DNA of 64,000 nt from Leptospira congkakensis (GTDB lineage: Bacteria > Spirochaetota > Leptospiria > Leptospirales > Leptospiraceae), in the NCBI RefSeq assembly GCF_004770265.1, contig NZ_RQGQ01000020.1, positions 1-64,000 on the forward strand, given 5' to 3'. This document shows, in pieces, positions 7,621-16,878 of this stretch (position 1 is its first letter; each line of letters begins with the position of its first letter). The position numbers and the translations under genes were made by a program. The notes beneath the pieces were generated by a model. The model was not told the origin of the DNA and ran no database searches. It saw only the letters and a list, made by a program, of their open reading frames with translations.

Positions 7621-10600
7621 TTAAGTAACAGAGTAGAGGGATGGTGAAATTACCAAGAATAAGGGTAAATAACAATCCACCGACAATAACTGTTGCCATT
7701 GGCCTTTGGATGTCAGAACCAATTTCATTGGTTAACATAGCTGGAAGTAATCCTATAATGGCAGTTGTTAACGTTAAAAATCTGGGACGAAATTGAATCT
7801 CCGAAACATGTAAAATTAATTCTCTAAGTGTTGCATTATCTTTTACGGGTTTATTTTCTTTTTCATGATTGAAGTTGGAAACAAATAGAACTCCTCCCAT
7901 AATGGAAATTCCGAAAAGGGAAATAAGTCCTACACCCGAGGAAACGTTAAAGTGCATACCTCTGATAAATAGAAAAGATAACCCTCCGAGTGCTGCCACT
8001 GGTATACTTGACATAACAAGTAAACTATCTGAAATCTTGTGAAACATAAGATACAATATAAATAGTATGATGGCAAAAGTGAGAGGTACGGCTACCATCA
8101 AACGTTTGCTAGCTCTAGTTAGGTTTTCAAATTGTCCTCCCCATTGGATTTCTACTTCGGATGGAAGTTTGATTTGATTTTCTACGATTTTTTTGGCTTC
8201 GTTTACAAATCCACCTTGGTCCCTGCCTTCAATGTTGATCCAAACAGAGACCATTCTTGTGCCGTTTTTTCGTGCAATTTTTGCGGGCATTTCCTTTAGT
8301 TCTAACTTGGCCACAGAGGAAAGTGGGTATTTGCTTTCATATTTACTTTTGATATTTATGTTTCCAATGGAGTTAACAGAGGTTCTGTACTCTTCAGGAT
8401 ATCGAACCGTAATATTGTAGATATGATTGTCTAAATATAATTTGCTGATTTCTTTTCCACCAACAGCAATTTCTGTGATGTCCTGGATGTCGGAAAAATT
8501 GATCCCGGCTCTCGCAGCGGCTTCCCTATCGATAGAGATAACGAGTTCGGTGTTGGGGCCTTCTTGTTCGATTCCAATTGCCGATACACCATATAATTTT
8601 TCTAAGGCCGATTCTATTTCGGTAGCTTTTTGCCAAAGAACCGAAACATCTCGACCGGATAGTTGAATGGATAAGTCAGCTGCAGATCCAGTAACGGCTT
8701 CTGCAACATTGTCCAAAATTGGTTGTGAAAAACTAAATTTAGCTCCCGGTACAAGTCGTTCAAATTTTTCTCTTAAAAGATCAAGCATTTCAGATTTTGA
8801 ATGAACTGTTTTCCATTTGGAATAATTTTCCAAGGTAATCAGTCCCTCGATCCGGTTGGGGCCAAAAGGATCTGTACCATCATCGTTTCTGCCCGATTGC
8901 GTTATGATGACTTTTGCTTCTGGAAATTCTCCTACAGCTTCTCGTAATAGGTTTGCTACATTGGCTGTTCTATCTAAATGAATTCCCGTTGGTAGTTTGC
9001 ATCGAAAATTGATGGCACCTTCATCTAACTCAGGCAAAAACTCTGTTCCTAGTCCCCAAAATACAAAACAAAGTAATACGAAAACAACGATATAAATTCG
9101 ATAAATAATCTTTTGAGAGTGTTCTAAAAAAGAATGAAGGAATTGGACAAAGTAGGTTCGTGCATGAGTGAGTATAAAAAATTCTTTTGTTTGGCGGCGA
9201 TGTTCTTCTTGGAAGAATCGAGAAAAGATTACAGGTAATACAGTTAAAGAAAAAAGTAAGGCTCCAATTAATGTGAATGCTAAACCAAATGCCATAGGTT
9301 TGAATAATTTTCCTTCCACACGTTCAAATAAAAAAATGGGAAGGTAAGCACAAAGGATCACAGCGATAGAAAAAAAGACTTCCTTCTCCGTATGGCCAGA
9401 GGAACGAAGGATGAGTTCATCTAAACTGGATTTTTTCTTTGTACTCATCGATATGGCGATTGTAGCAATAATTCCTTCTATGATTACGATTGAACTATCA
9501 ACGATGATTCCAAAGTCGATGGCACCTAGCGAAAGTAAGTTGGCTGGAATTTCTACAAGATGCATCAGGCAAAAAGAAAACAATAAGGAAAAGGGGATGG
9601 TTATGGCTACTGCCAGTGCAATTCGGTAATTGCCAAGAAGAAAGATAAGCACTATCATTACGATTGTGATTCCTTCCAACATAGTTTGGAGAACTGTTCT
9701 TAAGGTATTGGATACTAGTTCTTGGCGATCATACAAAATTCTGATACGAATTCCTTTTGTTTTGAGAAACCCTTCCAAGTTTTTGATTTTTTCTTTTACT
9801 AACTTTAATACTTCAGAAGGGTTCTCTCCTTTTCGCATCATTACAATTCCTTGTACTCCGGAATTGACTTCCTTTCCTGATTGTAACCGATAACCTAGGA
9901 TTCCTTTTGGTGGATGCGGAATGACTCTTACTTTTCCGATATCTTTTACATAAATGGGGATATCTTTTTTTTCTGTAACAATGATGTTTTCAATGTCTTT
10001 TTCGTTTTCAATGGCACCTAAGGCTCTTACAGGAATGGCTTGGTTTCCATGTTTAAAAATATTTCCACCAGTATTGGCATTGTTTTCTTCAATCGCTAAA
10101 ACCAAATCTCTTAAGAATACATTGTATTTGTCCTGATTGATCGGATTGATTTCGATTTGGTATTCTTTGATATCACCACCAAACGTAATCACGTCGGCAA
10201 CACCTTGGATTTGTTGGATACGAGGTGCCAGTTCCCAATCCTGGATACTTCGAAGTTCCATAGTGGGCATTCCATCACCTTCCACTGCATAACGTAGAAT
10301 TTCTCCAACAGGGGAAGTTAAGGGACCTAATTCCGGAACTTCGGTTCCTTCGGGTAATTGAATGGATTTTAATCTTTCGTTTACTTGGTTCCTTGCAAAA
10401 TACTCATCTGTATGGTCTTTGAAAGTGAGTCGAATGACAGAAAGTCCAAAGATACTTTGGGAACGAGTTGTTGTTAATCCAGGAACACCAGTTAGCGCAC
10501 GTTCCAAGGGAATCGTCACGAGTTTTTCAACTTCTGAAGAAGCGCGACCATCAAACTTCGTAATGACGATGACTTCTGTATCGGAAACATCTGGATAGGC

Positions 10601-10705
10601 ATCTATCTTTAGATGTGTTACGGAATAAATTCCAAATGCAGAAATCATTAAAAACCCAAATAAAACGATTGGTGAGTTTTTTAATGAAAAGTTAATGAAT
10701 CCCAT
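7586..10705 (-). CDS. CzcA-family heavy-metal efflux RND pump
   Basis: A 1039-residue RND transporter with the expected 12-span architecture: one span at the N terminus, a large periplasmic loop, six spans, a second loop and five spans. The heavy-metal subfamily signature is present in transmembrane helix 4: DFGIIVDSSIVIIE with Asp397, Asp403 and Glu410, the proton-relay residues of CzcA-type pumps. The substrate is probably a divalent or monovalent metal cation; which one cannot be read from the sequence. No Met-rich CusA-like cluster was noticed. Its ATG overlaps the adaptor stop (TAATG), so the three efflux genes form one operon. Confidence 0.92.
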   Translation of the reverse strand: MGFINFSLKNSPIVLFGFLMISAFGIYSVTHLKIDAYPDVSDTEVIVITKFDGRASSEVEKLVTIPLERALTGVPGLTTTRSQSIFGLSVIRLTFKDHTDEYFARNQVNERLKSIQLPEGTEVPELGPLTSPVGEILRYAVEGDGMPTMELRSIQDWELAPRIQQIQGVADVITFGGDIKEYQIEINPINQDKYNVFLRDLVLAIEENNANTGGNIFKHGNQAIPVRALGAIENEKDIENIIVTEKKDIPIYVKDIGKVRVIPHPPKGILGYRLQSGKEVNSGVQGIVMMRKGENPSEVLKLVKEKIKNLEGFLKTKGIRIRILYDRQELVSNTLRTVLQTMLEGITIVMIVLIFLLGNYRIALAVAITIPFSLLFSFCLMHLVEIPANLLSLGAIDFGIIVDSSIVIIEGIIATIAISMSTKKKSSLDELILRSSGHTEKEVFFSIAVILCAYLPIFLFERVEGKLFKPMAFGLAFTLIGALLFSLTVLPVIFSRFFQEEHRRQTKEFFILTHARTYFVQFLHSFLEHSQKIIYRIYIVVFVLLCFVFWGLGTEFLPELDEGAINFRCKLPTGIHLDRTANVANLLREAVGEFPEAKVIITQSGRNDDGTDPFGPNRIEGLITLENYSKWKTVHSKSEMLDLLREKFERLVPGAKFSFSQPILDNVAEAVTGSAADLSIQLSGRDVSVLWQKATEIESALEKLYGVSAIGIEQEGPNTELVISIDREAAARAGINFSDIQDITEIAVGGKEISKLYLDNHIYNITVRYPEEYRTSVNSIGNINIKSKYESKYPLSSVAKLELKEMPAKIARKNGTRMVSVWINIEGRDQGGFVNEAKKIVENQIKLPSEVEIQWGGQFENLTRASKRLMVAVPLTFAIILFILYLMFHKISDSLLVMSSIPVAALGGLSFLFIRGMHFNVSSGVGLISLFGISIMGGVLFVSNFNHEKENKPVKDNATLRELILHVSEIQFRPRFLTLTTAIIGLLPAMLTNEIGSDIQRPMATVIVGGLLFTLILGNFTIPLLCYLNEQRKLRNAKF

Positions 10706-11658
10706 TAGTAACCGAAACTAAGTCCTTTTAATAATGTAGATCCATGAGAAACCACTCGATCGTTTTGTGATAGTCCAGACAAAATTTGTGTATAATCTTC
10801 TGTTTCGATTCCCGTCTCCACTTGGATTCTTTGGAAACTAGAAGCATCCACTTGTTTGAAGATGTAATTTGTATCACCAATTAAAATTATGGATTCATTG
10901 GGAACGGAAAGAGCTTCAATGTTTTCTAACTCGACTTGTCCGGTTCCAAACATTCCTGGTTTGAATTGGTTTCCTGTATTTTTGGTGATGATAATGACTT
11001 TGACAGTTCGGCTCACAGGATCAATCACGTCAGAAATGGAATCAATTCGGGTTTCAAATTTTTCTCCCGGAAATGCGGAAAACTTAATATGGAGTTTTGA
11101 TTGTAATTTTACACGATTTAGTTTTGTCTCAGGAATATCTCCTACAATCAAAATGTTTCCAGGTTTTAATTTGGAAAGTTTTTCAATTGGTATTCCTTGC
11201 ATTCGTAACCGATTCAGATTTTCTTCCATCGATGCTGCCATTTGTTGTAATTGCACTTGGGCATCGTTTAATTCTTTGCCGGCGGCAGCTTGGTTTTCGA
11301 CAAGATACTTTAAACGTGAATAGGACTTTTTTGACCCGTAGAGAGCCGCTTTACTTTTTAAATAATCAGAATAGTTAACGGATTGTTCTTCTGTTTCGAA
11401 ATGATAGGAAAAGTTTGCTTCCTTCGAAGAGACACAAACCACTGAAATTCGAACGGGAATCGAAAGTCCAGCACCTAAGTTGCGATATTCGACGTTTGCG
11501 AGTGAAATGGTGGATGGTAGATCACCTTCTGATTTTTTTATGATCTCGCCATCTTGGATGGCATGAAAGCTGGCAATACGAGGTCGAGTCTCTTCGGGTT
11601 TTGAATTACAGGCAAAGGAAAAAAAGAATAGAAGGAAGAGAGCGAGATGTTTGGGCAT
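10705..11658 (-). CDS. RND efflux periplasmic adaptor (membrane fusion) lipoprotein
   Basis: An HlyD/CusB-type adaptor of about 317 residues. The N terminus MPKHLALFLLFFFSFAC is a lipoprotein signal with the lipidated Cys at 17. A helical hairpin with coiled-coil character follows around residues 95-150, then barrel-like strands (FKPGMFGTGQVELENI) and a C-terminal membrane-proximal part. The chosen start is ATG 11658, preceded by AAAGGA six bases upstream; an in-frame TTG at 11676 is less likely. It is first in the adaptor-pump-channel operon and overlaps the pump start by one base. Confidence 0.88.
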   Translation of the reverse strand: MPKHLALFLLFFFSFACNSKPEETRPRIASFHAIQDGEIIKKSEGDLPSTISLANVEYRNLGAGLSIPVRISVVCVSSKEANFSYHFETEEQSVNYSDYLKSKAALYGSKKSYSRLKYLVENQAAAGKELNDAQVQLQQMAASMEENLNRLRMQGIPIEKLSKLKPGNILIVGDIPETKLNRVKLQSKLHIKFSAFPGEKFETRIDSISDVIDPVSRTVKVIIITKNTGNQFKPGMFGTGQVELENIEALSVPNESIILIGDTNYIFKQVDASSFQRIQVETGIETEDYTQILSGLSQNDRVVSHGSTLLKGLSFGY

Positions 11659-11816
11659 ACCGAGTCCTTTTTTCAATGTACTGGGTGAGTAAGTGAAAGC
11701 AACCGGAAAAAGGATTTTGGTTTTCTAAAAACTTGAATTCGGCCCCCAAATGCTCACTCATCTTTCGATCATTTGATTCGAATAAAACCCAAGCTTTTTT
11801 GATTTTTGCGGGCTGT

Positions 11817-12386
11817 TTAGATCACTCCATCTAATTTTGCTTCTTTTAGAATTGAGTTTACTTGGTATTGAATGATTTTATTCAACTGTGGTGTTTCTGG
11901 GAAAAACGGCCAAAGTGGGAGAAAAATCCAACCCAAGTAAATTTTGATTTCTGATACACGAGTATAAGATTTTGCTTTTCCAGTTTCATTGTTTCTAAAA
12001 GTAACTTCGGTAGAGATGATATCGCGCCCAATGGCAGGGATGATTCCAAATGTTGCTCCGGAAATGATTGGTCCATTGCCTCCGTCTGGTTTTCTGGAAT
12101 AAAATACTAATGCAAAGATTTCATCTTCTTTATTTCCAAGTTTTACCGATTTAAAATATCCAGATTCTTCAAAAGCAAGTTTAATCCGTTTTGCATCGGC
12201 CACAACAGTTCCTGGGTGTTCGATGAATGAAGGCGGGTAGATTGTGATTGATTTTGTCGTTGGATTTTGTTTTAATCCCTTAATGAATGTTTCATCAACT
12301 TCGGATAATTTCTCTGCAAAGGAAATACAGTTTGTAAGAAATATTAAAATAATCAAATAAAAAGGAATTCGAAAGTAAGGTTGCAT
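11817..12386 (-). CDS. Putative lipoprotein, unknown function
   Basis: A 189-residue protein beginning with MQPYFRIPFYLIILIFLTNC, a lipoprotein signal with Cys20 as the lipid site. The mature part has no recognised domain. A segment near the C terminus (YLGWIFLPLWPFFPE) is hydrophobic and aromatic and could lie against a membrane. The start ATG 12386 is preferred over TTG 12392. It is followed by the efflux operon 158 bp away on the same strand; no functional link is evident. Confidence 0.65.
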   Translation of the reverse strand: MQPYFRIPFYLIILIFLTNCISFAEKLSEVDETFIKGLKQNPTTKSITIYPPSFIEHPGTVVADAKRIKLAFEESGYFKSVKLGNKEDEIFALVFYSRKPDGGNGPIISGATFGIIPAIGRDIISTEVTFRNNETGKAKSYTRVSEIKIYLGWIFLPLWPFFPETPQLNKIIQYQVNSILKEAKLDGVI

Positions 12387-12466
12387 CGACAAATCTTAAG
12401 TAATTACCACCTAATGGCAAGTTATTTTTTGTTGACAGTGTTTAGTAATTTTCCTCATATAACAGA

Positions 12467-13270
12467 ATGTTTTCTATCCAATTGAATATCGTACAAATTT
12501 TGTTTCTTGTCTTTGTTGTTCTGAATTTTTCTTGCAAATCAACCACGGAACGTTTGTTCGATCCTAAAGACTCAGTTGACGAAAACAAAAAAACATTAAT
12601 CGGTTTTATTCTTTTTGATGAAACAGAGAGAAAAGATGTAGTCATCACTAGTAGTTATGCTTATCTACAGGCCTTGGCTGGAGACAATATCGAATTATAC
12701 GAAATCGAAGAACTTGACGAAACGAAAGATACGTTTAAGGGTTCCTCCACCAAAAGTTCTTTTTACTATTATGAAGAAGAAGAAATGTCCTATATTTCTT
12801 ATTCGTATTCTCCCAAAAAAACAATGTTCAATCCCAGTATGCTAAATGGTGATAAAGAGTATTTGATTCGAGGGCTAAAATGGGTTAGAAGTTGTGGCAA
12901 CAATTGTTCGATGAATATGAACTCTCGTTTAAACCCTTTTAAAAGTTATAAAACATTAAAAATTAAAGGTGCCCCTGGAGAAATTGTATTTTTGGGAATT
13001 TTTACGATCAAAACAAAAGTGATTCCTTCTTCTACATCGTTATTTTCAAACTCATCAAGTTTTACCATTGAGTTCAATCAAATCTTAGATAACTCCGAAT
13101 TTTATCAAAGAAAGATCGAACCGGACCAAGAAAAACAGATCTTTGATTTGAAATTCGGAAAAAACCACCGGTCGGCGGAAATAAGATTTTTACAATCCAT
13201 TGTGGATATGCAGAAAACAGGATTTTGGTATTCAAAAGCGAAAGAAAAATTAAAATCTCTCGAGAAATGA
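12467..13270 (+). CDS. Putative lipoprotein, unknown function
   Basis: A 267-residue protein with a lipoprotein signal ending LNFSC (Cys23). The mature region is acidic and Ser/Lys-rich with a YYYEEEEMSYISYSY patch around residues 103-117, and a short segment with Cys pair CGNNC near residue 145 that could form a disulfide. No family is recognised. It is divergent from the lipoprotein at 11817-12386 with an 80-bp spacer. Confidence 0.65.
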   Translation: MFSIQLNIVQILFLVFVVLNFSCKSTTERLFDPKDSVDENKKTLIGFILFDETERKDVVITSSYAYLQALAGDNIELYEIEELDETKDTFKGSSTKSSFYYYEEEEMSYISYSYSPKKTMFNPSMLNGDKEYLIRGLKWVRSCGNNCSMNMNSRLNPFKSYKTLKIKGAPGEIVFLGIFTIKTKVIPSSTSLFSNSSSFTIEFNQILDNSEFYQRKIEPDQEKQIFDLKFGKNHRSAEIRFLQSIVDMQKTGFWYSKAKEKLKSLEK

Positions 13271-13340
13271 AGTGAACCAAACTTACTTTTGCGAACTGGA
13301 GATGAGTCTAAACTAGAACTCATTTTCGGGAGAGAAGTTT

Positions 13341-14453
13341 TTGCGATATTTACCCTTATACCTTTTGGTGTTTTTTAGCCTTTCTTATGTTCAATGCAAA
13401 GCATTTGGAAAGGACCCGCATGGAGCCCACCTTGAAACAATAAAAAAATCCACACATTATGACCACACTAGGGATCAGTTTGTCAATCGTCGGCCCGATG
13501 TGATTGAGAAAATGCGGGAAAACCAAAACTTTGTTTCACTCCTCTTTAAATTTCTATTTGGCGGAGATAAACACCAAAGGCCCGATGTGCAGTTACCAGA
13601 AGAAAAACCAGATTTTGCAGAGTTTTTGAAACCAGACGAAAGTATCAAATTTATTTGGTTTGGACATTCTACCTTTCTTGTAAACATTGAAGGAAAAATT
13701 TTGTTTTTTGACCCGGTGTTTTCTGGATCTGCTGCCCCTTTTAGTTTTATGGTCAAAAGATTTCAAGATGCAGTAGTGAAGTTGGAAGAATTACCAACAA
13801 TTGATTATATCATCATCTCTCACGATCATTACGACCATCTTGATATGCAAACCATTGAATTTTTTAAAACAAAAAATACAAAGTTCATCACACCACTTGG
13901 TGTCACTTCTCATATAAAAGAGTGGGGTATATCGGACGATCGTCTAACGGAACTTGATTGGTGGCAAAGTTTGGATTTAGGAAAAATCAAAATTGTTTGT
14001 ACACCAGCCCAACATTTTTCAGGAAGAAGTGGGACAAATGGAAATAAAACCCTTTGGTCTTCTTGGACAGTCATTGGAGAAAAGGAAAGATTTTATTTCA
14101 GTGGTGACTCAGGATACGATGTGCACTTTAAAGACATTGGTGATAAGTTTGGACCCTTTGATCTCACCTTTATTGAAAACGGTCAATACAATCCGATGTG
14201 GGAAGCCGTTCATGTTTTGCCTGAACAAACCGCAAAAGCACATTTGGATTTAAAAGGCAAAAGACTGGTTCCTGTCCACTGGGGGATGTTCGATTTGTCC
14301 TTACACAGTTGGTACGAACCTGCCGAATCTCTAGAGAAACAAGCAGAGATTTATAAGATTGATCTCCTCACTCCTAAATTTGGACAAATTGTCAAAATTC
14401 GAGAACCCAACCTAATGGAACGTTGGTGGAAAAAATTCATCCAATCGGAATGA
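13341..14453 (+). CDS. MBL-fold hydrolase, NAPE-PLD/UlaG-like, putative lipoprotein
   Basis: A metallo-beta-lactamase-fold hydrolase of 370 residues. The metal motif HDHYDHLD is at 161-168, preceded by WFGHSTFLV and FFDPVF, and followed by GDSGYD and VHWGMF. This arrangement fits the N-acyl-phosphatidylethanolamine phospholipase D-like branch, so a lipid phosphodiester substrate is plausible but not proven. The N terminus MRYLPLYLLVFFSLSYVQC is a probable lipoprotein signal (Cys19). Start is TTG 13341 with GGGAGAG about eight bases upstream. Confidence 0.82.
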   Translation: MRYLPLYLLVFFSLSYVQCKAFGKDPHGAHLETIKKSTHYDHTRDQFVNRRPDVIEKMRENQNFVSLLFKFLFGGDKHQRPDVQLPEEKPDFAEFLKPDESIKFIWFGHSTFLVNIEGKILFFDPVFSGSAAPFSFMVKRFQDAVVKLEELPTIDYIIISHDHYDHLDMQTIEFFKTKNTKFITPLGVTSHIKEWGISDDRLTELDWWQSLDLGKIKIVCTPAQHFSGRSGTNGNKTLWSSWTVIGEKERFYFSGDSGYDVHFKDIGDKFGPFDLTFIENGQYNPMWEAVHVLPEQTAKAHLDLKGKRLVPVHWGMFDLSLHSWYEPAESLEKQAEIYKIDLLTPKFGQIVKIREPNLMERWWKKFIQSE

Positions 14454-14503
14454 TTTTAATCCAAATCATGTAAGAAAACACTGATTGGTTTGTTTGAGCC
14501 AAT

Positions 14504-14536
14504 GGTTAAGGAGGTGGGAGTCCCGCCTTTTTAGCC
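14504..14536. other. Long imperfect hairpin
   Basis: Arms of 16 nt (14504-14519 and 14521-14536) can pair along their whole length using Watson-Crick and G-T pairs. It lies 50 bp after the MBL hydrolase stop. There is no T-tract after it on either strand, so a classical intrinsic terminator is uncertain; an mRNA-end stabiliser or REP-type element is equally possible. Confidence 0.5.
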
Positions 14537-14634
14537 ATCTGTAGCAAAATTTTAGACAAAACAGACAAACATTTATTAGTAAAAAGCGAATCTTTTCATT
14601 TTTTCCTAATTTATGTTAATCGCTAAATTGCGAT

Positions 14635-14663
14635 TTGACACTCAATTAGAATATTCAAATAAT
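14635..14663 (+). promoter_or_regulatory. Sigma-70-type promoter of the propeller lipoprotein gene
   Basis: A perfect -35 TTGACA at 14635-14640, a 17-bp spacer and a -10 AATAAT at 14658-14663 (5 of 6 consensus bases). The ATG at 14694 is about 30 bases downstream, leaving room for a short leader. Confidence 0.7.
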
Positions 14664-14693
14664 GAACGTTAAATTTTATATTGGTGTTCTTAA

Positions 14694-15731
14694 ATGAGAA
14701 AATTTTCCCTATCTGTTCTTTTATTCAGTTTAATCCTTTTTTCCACAATTGGCTGTGAACCGAAGTCAGACAATAATGATTCACTCGCATTACTTTTGCT
14801 CGGGGCCGTGGCTTCGGCGAACAGTGCTTCCGAAAACTTAGCATGTCAAAATAAAACACTGAGTTGGACCATCCGTACTCCTGCGTCAGCTGATTCATGG
14901 CAATCAGTCAAATTCGCGAATGATCGTTTTGTGGCAATTGCGACCAGTGCAGCAGTAGGTGCCATGGTCTCCTCAGATGGAATCACTTGGACGGGACATG
15001 CCACATCTCAACCTTCGCAGTCATTAACCTCGCTTGCTTATGGAAATGGCAAATTTGTAGCAACATCCCCTTCTAATACAGTTAGCATAATATCCTCTCC
15101 TGACGGAGTAACTTGGACAGATAGAACTACTAATCCGACGCCTTTTATGCCAGGAGGTGTCTCTTTTGGCAATGGAGTATTTGTAGCATTAGCCTCCGGA
15201 GGTGGAGATAAAGTTTGGACATCCACGGACGGACTCATTTGGACAGGCCGTACTGTTCCCGATCCTTCCGCAGCCTGGACGCCAGTTGGATTCGGAAATG
15301 GACTTTTTGTGGCTCTCAGAGGCTCAACGGGAAAAGTTATGACTTCCCCTGACGGGATCAACTGGACAGCACGGAATGATGTGGAAGTAAATGGTTGGTC
15401 TTCTATTACTTATGGGAATGGTCTATTTGTTGCAGTAGCTAACAGTGGAACCAATAATCGGGTGATGACATCTCCTGACGGAATCACCTGGACACCACGT
15501 TCTCCTGCAGCAGGGAACCAATGGAATTCCGTCACCTACGGTAATGGTCTTTTTGTGGCAGTGTCCTCAGATGGAACCAATCAAATTATGACATCTACTG
15601 ACGGAATTACTTGGAAAGCACAATCTGCCCCAGAGCAAATCACCTGGAAATCCATTACTTTTGGAAAAAATACTTTTGTGGCAGTATCTTTTAGCGGACC
15701 TTCCAAAGTAATGACAGCTTCTTGCGAATAG
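14694..15731 (+). CDS. Seven-bladed beta-propeller lipoprotein
   Basis: A 345-residue surface or periplasmic lipoprotein candidate. The signal ends STIGC (Cys21). After a Ser/Asn-rich linker come seven tandem repeats of about 40 residues with the pattern W.SV.YGNG.FVAV...VMTSPDGITW, an Asp-box-like (S.DG.TW) turn in each of the first six. The last repeat lacks its final strand, and the sequence LSWTIRTPA just before repeat 1 supplies it, the usual ring closure of a propeller. The only other cysteines are Cys51 and Cys344, at both ends of that closing blade. The fold is well supported; the ligand or role is unknown. Confidence 0.8.
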   Translation: MRKFSLSVLLFSLILFSTIGCEPKSDNNDSLALLLLGAVASANSASENLACQNKTLSWTIRTPASADSWQSVKFANDRFVAIATSAAVGAMVSSDGITWTGHATSQPSQSLTSLAYGNGKFVATSPSNTVSIISSPDGVTWTDRTTNPTPFMPGGVSFGNGVFVALASGGGDKVWTSTDGLIWTGRTVPDPSAAWTPVGFGNGLFVALRGSTGKVMTSPDGINWTARNDVEVNGWSSITYGNGLFVAVANSGTNNRVMTSPDGITWTPRSPAAGNQWNSVTYGNGLFVAVSSDGTNQIMTSTDGITWKAQSAPEQITWKSITFGKNTFVAVSFSGPSKVMTASCE

Positions 15732-15803
15732 GCCGCTAAGACTAAAAGTTTTTTCTCACCAACTAAATCATTTTGACCCCTCTCTCCTATAGAGGTGGTC
15801 AAA

Positions 15804-16712
15804 ATGACAAAAAAATTAATTCTATTTCTGATCTTTAAGATTGGATTGTTCGCTACGTCTTTCTTAGTTGTATGGAGTTGTTCTTCCAAAGATTCTAGCA
15901 ACACGGATTCTTGGATGGTGAGCCTTCTCGGACTCGTATCCCCAGCCGCAGAGGGAAATAGAGAAACTGGACAGGATTCTGGTTTTGGATCAGAGGATGT
16001 TTTTTCTATTGAATCTGTTTCTCCAACAGTGGTATTAGAAAATTCTAATTTTACGATTGTAGGCAAAAATTTAGAAAATGTAACAGAAAAACAATTGTTT
16101 GGTGATGATCATTCTAAGTTTTTAAAATTTACAGAGGTTGGAAATACAAAAATTACCGTATCTGTGGAGTTTTGTTCAGATTCTCATTTTTTTGTTCCCT
16201 CATCTGGTAACAAAGAGAACAACCACCAAATATCAATTTCCTGTCTTGGACCTTTTCGTTATCCGATTCACTCTGCTAAGTTTGATTTAGGAGTGGCCAT
16301 CACACCCATCTCTCCCAATTTTTCAGAGAATTCTTTGAAGATTCTAAAATCCTTGGGAGAAATAAAATTTGCTTTAGAATCGAAATTACCAGACGGAATT
16401 CTTTTGGATGCAAACACAGGGGAAATTTCGGGAATACCAACGGAAACAACAGGGAATGAGTTTCGGTCTTACAAGGTATTTGCAGAGTCAAAATCAAATC
16501 CTTATTTAAAGATCCAATCCCATGTGAGGATGATTGTTCTCACAGTAGAAGAGAAAATCAATCGAACCTGTCGGGCCTTTGTCGAAACGTCTACTTGCAG
16601 AGGGCCATCGCCGCACAGATGTTCTAATTCCTCAGTCTGTTATATGAGCCAGTTTGCTTGTGGTATCGATCCAAAATGTGGGTTTTTAGAATCACCTAAC
16701 GCCAGCGATTGA
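15804..16712 (+). CDS. Ig-like domain lipoprotein with Cys-rich tail
   Basis: A 302-residue lipoprotein (signal ending VVWSC, Cys22 or nearby). An IPT/TIG-like domain around residues 70-150 begins SVSPTVVLENSNFTIVGKNL; a second Ig-like domain around 165-250 carries LPDGILLDANTGEISGIPT, typical of putative Ig (He_PIG) repeats. The last 45 residues hold six cysteines, enough for three disulfides. This build suggests an extracellular binding role. The start ATG 15804 is set by AGAGGTGG five bases upstream; an upstream GTG at 15795 lies inside that site. The stop codon lies inside a REP-like repeat. Confidence 0.72.
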   Translation: MTKKLILFLIFKIGLFATSFLVVWSCSSKDSSNTDSWMVSLLGLVSPAAEGNRETGQDSGFGSEDVFSIESVSPTVVLENSNFTIVGKNLENVTEKQLFGDDHSKFLKFTEVGNTKITVSVEFCSDSHFFVPSSGNKENNHQISISCLGPFRYPIHSAKFDLGVAITPISPNFSENSLKILKSLGEIKFALESKLPDGILLDANTGEISGIPTETTGNEFRSYKVFAESKSNPYLKIQSHVRMIVLTVEEKINRTCRAFVETSTCRGPSPHRCSNSSVCYMSQFACGIDPKCGFLESPNASD

Positions 16713-16764
16713 AGCGGAAATCCTTTTGCAAAGCAAAAGATTGCAGCGGAAAGCGCGGTCGCTG
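16703..16764. repeat. REP-like palindromic element
   Basis: Outer arms CAGCGA (16703-16708) and TCGCTG (16759-16764) enclose an inner perfect hairpin CTTTTGC-AAA-GCAAAAG (16723-16739) and a doubled AGCGGAAA motif. The GC-rich outer part differs from the surrounding AT-rich DNA. It overlaps the last codons and stop of the Ig-domain lipoprotein gene. Such nested palindromes are typical of REP elements; only one copy was seen here. Confidence 0.6.
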
Positions 16765-16878
16765 CAAGGGGTGAAGTTCGATTAACAAAAGTTTGCGAGG
16801 CGCCCAAATTTTTTCTAAAATTAGGAACCAAACAAACGAATTCAAAACCTATCTAAAAAAACAATAAGTAGGTTATGT

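Noticed and set aside
7586..10705. Several plus-strand open frames inside the RND pump gene
   Set aside because: They lie antisense to a full-length, well-conserved gene and show no family features.
12432..12463. TTGACA and TATAAC as promoter of the lipoprotein at 12467
   Set aside because: Spacing is 20 bases and the ATG is only 3 bases after the -10, so transcription would start inside the gene.
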